Positions 60,201-64,000 of a DNA stretch of 64,000 bases are shown here, in pieces (the stretch's first letter is position 1; every line of letters begins with the position of its first letter). Made by a program: the position numbers and the translations under genes. The DNA lies in the NCBI RefSeq assembly GCF_000003815.2, contig NC_049980.1, forward strand, positions 24,423,808 to 24,487,807, written 5' to 3'. The notes beneath the pieces were generated by a model, which did not search any database, had not been told where the DNA came from, and saw only the letters and a list, made by a program, of their open reading frames with translations. This DNA comes from Branchiostoma floridae (taxonomy: Eukaryota > Chordata > Leptocardii > Amphioxiformes > Branchiostomatidae).

Positions 60201-63040
60201 CGCCGGGAGCTCATGGTGCAGCTGGAGGGGCTCATGAAGCTCTTAAAGAGCCACGGCAGCTCCCCCACCCCCCGCTCCACCCCGGGGGGGTCCCCGCTCA
60301 CTGGTAGTGCCAAATCCCCCCCTGCTCCTCCCCCTCGCACCACCCCCTCCACGCCGGGGTCGGACAGCCTGAGCGGTGTGGGCGGGGACGTGCGGCAGGC
60401 CTTCGGGCCGGGCCAGGCCAACTCGGGGAGGAACCTGCGGAACGACCTGCTGGTGGCGGCGGACTCTGTGACCAACGCTATGTCTTCTCTGGTCAAGGAA
60501 CTAAATTCTGGTGTGTGTTGATACTAATTTAAGTAGATGATGTAAGATAAGTTTCAATTTAAGGCTATACCAAAGTTTTTCTAGCAGAGAAGCCTGGAAA
60601 TGTCTGCATGATTAATGAACAGGGAGAAAATGTTCGCAAACAGCATTTTACTATGTTGGATACATTCAGAATTTTTAGTAACAAGTAAGAGGTGTACAGT
60701 TCAGCTGTACTTTTGGTAGAATGTACATTTATACTTATTTTTACATATAGTGACTTTCTGTCTGACCTGGAACTTCTGTCCCATCTTCTCCAAACAGAGG
60801 CTGAAGACAGCGATGAAGAAGACGATAGGCAAAATGGTTCCATCACGGAGGCAGAGACCTTACCTCGGGAGAAACGGGGGGCACTGATGGGGAAACACGG
60901 GAACGGGCGGAGTCACGGGCCACAGGGGCAGGACGCAGACTTCCTGGGGCGGACAGACGATGAGAGTGTGGATCCCTCGGGCACTGACGAGGACAGCTAC
61001 ATCAGAAGCACAGACGAGGAGCGGTGGAACCGCAACACGACAGACGATGAGATGTACGAGAGAGAGCGTCAGGTGAGATGATGGGAGGAGGGTTATATGT
61101 TCTTTCCAGTTTTGAGACTCTGCATTTGGGATAAAACTATGTTTCCAACTGTTACCTGGTATCATTCGGAACATTGCACATGTTGAAAAGAAATGACTGG
61201 CTGGGTAGAGAAATTTTGGCATGTGTAAAAACAGGTACTTAATGGTAAGTAGCATGTACATTTTGCACAGATAAATTTGCAGGGTCAGAGTTTGGCAACC
61301 AGAAGGTTGAGTGAACTTGTTTAGACCTCCATTGTTACAGGGGTCACTGCTATAATTAAATGTTTTTTTAACGACTTCTAGTAGTTTGATCGTTCTTCTG
61401 TCTCATCTTCTCTTCACTGTGTCTCTCTGATTTCCTATCATGCTGTCTGAATTAGGGAGGTCACCAGTACACTTACACCTTCTAGGTAAGTAAAATATGG
61501 AAGTGTTTGCCAGCTGCCCCCCTCCCCCTGCTCCTGGCCTGCTCCAGGGCTGTGGCTGCAACTGCGACTTTTTATTTGTTCAGCATGAGTTTGCATCTCG
61601 CTGCATTTTTTTTTACCCCCGGGTCAATAGATTTGCATTCTTACAATGTGTTGCGCTGCAAAGTATTGCAATGACTGTAACACCTACATGTGTATGTTGT
61701 AAGATTCCTTGCTTGTGTGGGTATGAAGGCAATGTTGAGTTTGGATTTTGCTTGCCATTATAAATGATTATTTCTGCACAAATATCAATAGTTACTGTGC
61801 CCTAGACTTAACATGTGCAAAAGTGTGCTTCCAACCTGAAGAAAGCCTGCTTTTCCATTTGACTTTACATTAACCTGAATCTGATTCAGCAAATATTTAT
61901 TTTATCAAGGCTGATGACTGTGTATGGATGTATGTCATATAGTGATATGATTGAGTGCTTACCAGCAGGTAGATAAAGTATCATCCCCAGACCTTTTTCA
62001 GCCTTTACCATGTATTGTCTGACTGTATCGTACAATATTCTTAGTTCCTGTGTGCTTGGGCCTTGCGGCTTGCTTGCTGTGATGTCTGTGCATATTGAGT
62101 TCCCACTAGTACTCTATCCCCGAGCTGTGTGCATAGCAGGAATGAACTTTAACATCATAGCCACTTTTAATCAGGCAAAAGCAGCTATATGTAATCAATC
62201 AGTCATTACCCACATGGTACCAAGTGTGTGATTAGTAATCGTATAGGCCAGAGGGATACTCGTACGTACATTGTTAAGCCATCTGTCATGACAGCTTCCG
62301 CTTTCCAGATAACAAAGTAAACCCTCAGGAATAGTGGTACAGATTTAGACACATTAAAATGTCACTTTTGTAGACAGGAATGACTTTGTTCTTGAAGAAA
62401 AACAACTTTCAAAGGATGGGTGTGCATGGACATTTCCGAGCCAGTGATATATTGTTTTAAGTTAATACTTATGTATGGTTTACTTTATAAGTGCTAGTAA
62501 ATACAATAAAAAATACTGCTGCAATGATTGTGAAATACTGCTGCATTATATTTTATATTATGCCCATAGTGCTAGGATGCAGCAATAAATACATGCATGT
62601 CTTGCTTTCTTTCCTGTTGTATACATGTAATGGCGAGTAGGGTGTAGTTTTTCTCCTGTAAAACTACCCATGCACTTGACAAGTCATAACCTGTTGTATG
62701 TTTACCTTTATCAATAAGGATATGTTTGTATGTGTGTGTGTCTGTGTGTTTGTGAATAGCGTAACTCCAAAAGTTGTGGATGGATATTTATTAAATTTGG
62801 TCTGTTGGAAGAAAGGATTAGGTTTGAGCCCCCTGGCTACAGCAGAACTTCTGTTGTGACATCTTGAGATATTTGCTGATGTTTTGTTGTGCACCTCTAC
62901 AGCGGGGGATGAGGCTGAGCACACAGACAGACGAGGAGAGCTACGTACAGACAGACGACGCGGAGAGTTACATCCGGACTGACGACGAGGACGGGGGCAC
63001 GGACTGGGAGGAGACGATGCGGCGCTGGGTGACTCGCTAG
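42220..63040 (+). CDS. DTNA/DTNB: Dystrobrevin, cytoplasmic dystrophin-complex adaptor
   Basis: Dystrobrevin binds dystrophin by coiled coils and recruits syntrophins at the membrane. Exons: 42220-42301, 45690-45726, 46995-47059, 47457-47537, 48047-48346, 48858-49015, 50451-50553, 51011-51177, 51945-52072, 52712-52795, 55129-55231, 55668-55795, 56745-56825 (cassette), 58050-58157, 60152-60510, 60798-61072 and 62903-63040. All phases agree; 798 aa with the cassette. EF-hand-like region: residues about 62-280 ([33 protein letters not shown]). ZZ zinc finger (about 280-330): CAYC, CQRC, CQNC and a late His pair. Then [17 protein letters not shown]-like helix, two coiled coils ([30 protein letters not shown]) and [16 protein letters not shown], matching vertebrates. 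The first two exons are not conserved with human and rest on phase, splice sites and an upstream in-frame stop. An acidic T-D repeat tail follows. It is the apparent single orthologue of DTNA and DTNB. Confidence 0.92.
46240..46400. other. Possible retrotransposon 3' relic in intron 2
   Basis: A stretch around TTTGACAGATAAGACAGACA followed by short TATA repeats resembles the 3' ends of CR1-like elements, but I found no protein match. The remaining large introns of this gene (42302-45689, 45727-46994, 52796-55128) show nothing else I can support. Confidence 0.2.
48373..48529 (+). repeat. Direct repeat copying the end of an exon-5 readthrough segment
   Basis: ATGAACTTCCTGCTTTAGAA and about 24 further bases (48373-48416) recur at 48485-48529 with one inserted base. 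The units are 112 bases apart in dystrobrevin intron 5, pointing to a local tandem duplication. Confidence 0.8.
49781..50099. mobile_element. Short DNA transposon (MITE) in dystrobrevin intron 6
   Basis: AGTAAAGCTAAGGGCA at 49781-49796 is perfectly inverted at 50084-50099, and ATCCA continues the match outward. The 319-base interior is CpG-richer than the host intron and repeats GTACG-like and CACGTA-like words. It has no coding capacity. I found no certain target duplication. Confidence 0.75.
56745..56825 (+). CDS. DTNA/DTNB: Dystrobrevin cassette exon 13 in the coiled coil
   Basis: This 81-base exon has a C-rich acceptor and a GTAGGC donor. It reads [27 protein letters not shown] across its junctions. 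It enters and leaves in the same phase as the junction it interrupts, so skipping it keeps the frame. It ends in HKNR, the same residues that end exon 12 (EHKNR), and adds 27 residues of likely helix. I know of no counterpart in vertebrate dystrobrevins. Confidence 0.65.
58456..59808 (+). mobile_element. 5'-truncated non-LTR retrotransposon in dystrobrevin intron 14
   Basis: Homology starts abruptly at the reverse-transcriptase motif [18 protein letters not shown], then FADDTNLF (catalytic box), LSVNIKKT and [12 protein letters not shown]. The frame has a TAG at 59107 but continues to a second TAG at 59386 with YQTRQS and [11 protein letters not shown], a usual ORF2 ending. A long 3' UTR ends in about five CAAA units (59788-59808). 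It is in the host gene's orientation. The abrupt start and single stop suggest a recent, dead CR1/Jockey-group copy. Confidence 0.85.
59441..59665 (+). repeat. Tandem repeat, about 82-base period, in the retrotransposon 3' UTR
   Basis: Units starting CCTTATTGCACTATTATCAT (59444), CCTTATTGCATCATTATCAT (59526) and CCTTATTGTATCATTATTAT (59608) give about 2.7 copies. They lie between the ORF end and the CAAA tail, so they belong to the element. Confidence 0.75.
61456..61485 (+). CDS. DTNA/DTNB: Candidate 30-nt dystrobrevin microexon ending in a stop codon
   Basis: A long pyrimidine-rich tract (about 61388-61440) leads to GAATTAG, then 30 bases, then GTAAGTA, a near-perfect donor. Joined in phase to exon 16 it reads GGHQYTYTF and stops at TAG, the last three bases of the exon. 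Inclusion would give a shorter C-terminus and replace the 45 residues of exon 17. Skipping gives the full tail. It was found by sequence only. Confidence 0.5.
   Translation, partial: GGHQYTYTF
62725..62870. repeat. TG-rich stretch and likely dispersed repeat
   Basis: A short (TG)n run leads into GTGAATAGCGTAACTCCAAA followed by a TGGATGGATATTTATTAAAT segment. I recall similar TG-run plus 'AACTCAAAA...GGATGGAT' units as dispersed repeats in many marine invertebrates. This is memory-based and unverified. Confidence 0.3.
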
Positions 63041-64000
63041 ACACGGCAGGAGGAGACGCTACAGGAGGGTTTCTTTTTTACAAGCTTCAGCCAAACATAA
63101 GGAACAAAAGCCAAAGTGATATGCCCATATTTATATTCCACAGCATGGAGCCTATATATTGAGGTAGAAAACTGGCTGTATTTTAGTTATGCATATGCAC
63201 AAGGAAACTACATGCTGCCATGTGTTTGCCATTCTTAAGGTAGCTACCTGCCTCACTTATACACATTATTAAGGCAAAGCTTAAGTTATTTCTAGATACG
63301 TCTTAGGAATGTAAATCTGGTCACTTCATGCCTTACATAAGACCTTTCTCCTTTACTGTAATCAGTAATTACATAACATAATCAGTTCATATAGTGCCTC
63401 TTAATTAAGCTGTGTTTAATCACCTTAGAGTCCTTCTCCCAAACAAAAGACTTATGCAGGTGTTGAATACTGCACATATTTTCAACCCATTACTAAAACC
63501 AGCTTTGGTAGATTGGACAGAATATTTGCTTTGCCACGCCTCGTGTAAAGAACCAGACATTGATTAATCTCACCGAAATACATTATCTGAGTCACCGTAT
63601 TTCCTTACATGTCTCATCATACCTTAATTCCTTCAGCTAAATTTTACTACAAAACATTTGGCTCCAGGTTGAGTTGTTTTTAATTGGAAGGTAAGAGGTA
63701 GATGGTGGAAGAGCGAGAGGGGTGCATGGAAAATGTAGGAAAGTGATTTTATGGCATGGCATGAAAAGGGAGGAACAATGTCAGGGATGCATGATCTTTA
63801 TGTTTGTAGGATATGGTGTTAGTGGTACGTCAGTACATGTAGGTGACTGTGATATAGACCGCAAAAGTAAACCCAAGAAAAAAATAATAACTGATAATGT
63901 TTATGTTGTACAACCAAAGCAAAGTCTTCGTTAGCATCAATAGCAAAGATGTAAAGTAACTGTTGGTTATTAATATTCATTTGATCCTAATGCTGCTTGT
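63041..64000 (+). other. Dystrobrevin 3' UTR and flank
   Basis: No AATAAA was noticed before the window end, so the 3' UTR may continue beyond it. No further gene is visible. Short open frames here look random. Confidence 0.45.

Noticed and set aside
1-64000. tRNA, rRNA, known microRNA or CRISPR-like arrays
   Set aside because: None was recognised by eye on either strand; the tandem repeats found are explained by transposon 3' ends or local duplications.

Overview
This is eukaryotic nuclear DNA. It carries intron-rich genes with short coding exons, GT-AG introns, AATAAA signals and one 185-base assembly gap. The proteins are closest, from memory, to vertebrate ones, yet single genes stand where vertebrates have paralogues (one dystrobrevin for DTNA/DTNB). 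CR1/L2-like non-LTR elements, many short inverted-repeat elements and the frequent palindrome TACATGTA fit a lancelet (Branchiostoma) or a close invertebrate deuterostome. That organism call is inference. All exon models were built by eye from splice consensus, reading phase and recalled homologues; there is no RNA evidence here.

Layout: (1) 447-4104, minus: NSMCE1, RING-like subunit of the SMC5/6 complex. (2) 5199-12825, plus: DDX24, a DEAD-box RNA helicase, 16 exons, head-to-head with NSMCE1. (3) 15486-25683, minus: NUP153, nuclear-pore basket protein, 19 exons, tail-to-tail with DDX24. (4) 26488-27762, minus: TMEM14C, a small mitochondrial membrane protein with a duplicated first coding exon. 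(5) 28443-31686, plus: PPP1R8 (NIPP1), nuclear PP1 regulator, sharing a short divergent promoter region with TMEM14C. (6) 31687-42219: about 10.5 kb mostly without recognisable genes, with a CpG-rich block (33.9-35.2 kb), one unexplained coding-like exon and several short transposons. (7) 42220-63040, plus: dystrobrevin, 17 exons including one probable cassette exon, a 30-nt stop-bearing microexon and an acidic repetitive C-terminal tail. The window ends in its 3' flank.

The genes do not form a pathway. They are mainly housekeeping nuclear genes (genome maintenance, ribosome-related helicase, nuclear pore, PP1/splicing regulation), plus TMEM14C and the dystrophin-complex adaptor dystrobrevin. 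DDX24, PPP1R8 and the NUP153 upstream region each carry a YY1-like AAnATGGC motif at or near the start, as does an unexplained spot at 801-822. The most unusual items are the mutually exclusive-looking TMEM14C first exons, the dystrobrevin cassette exon and microexon, its T-D-rich tail, the doubled GSVLDALK motif in NUP153, and the orphan exon near 35.1 kb.
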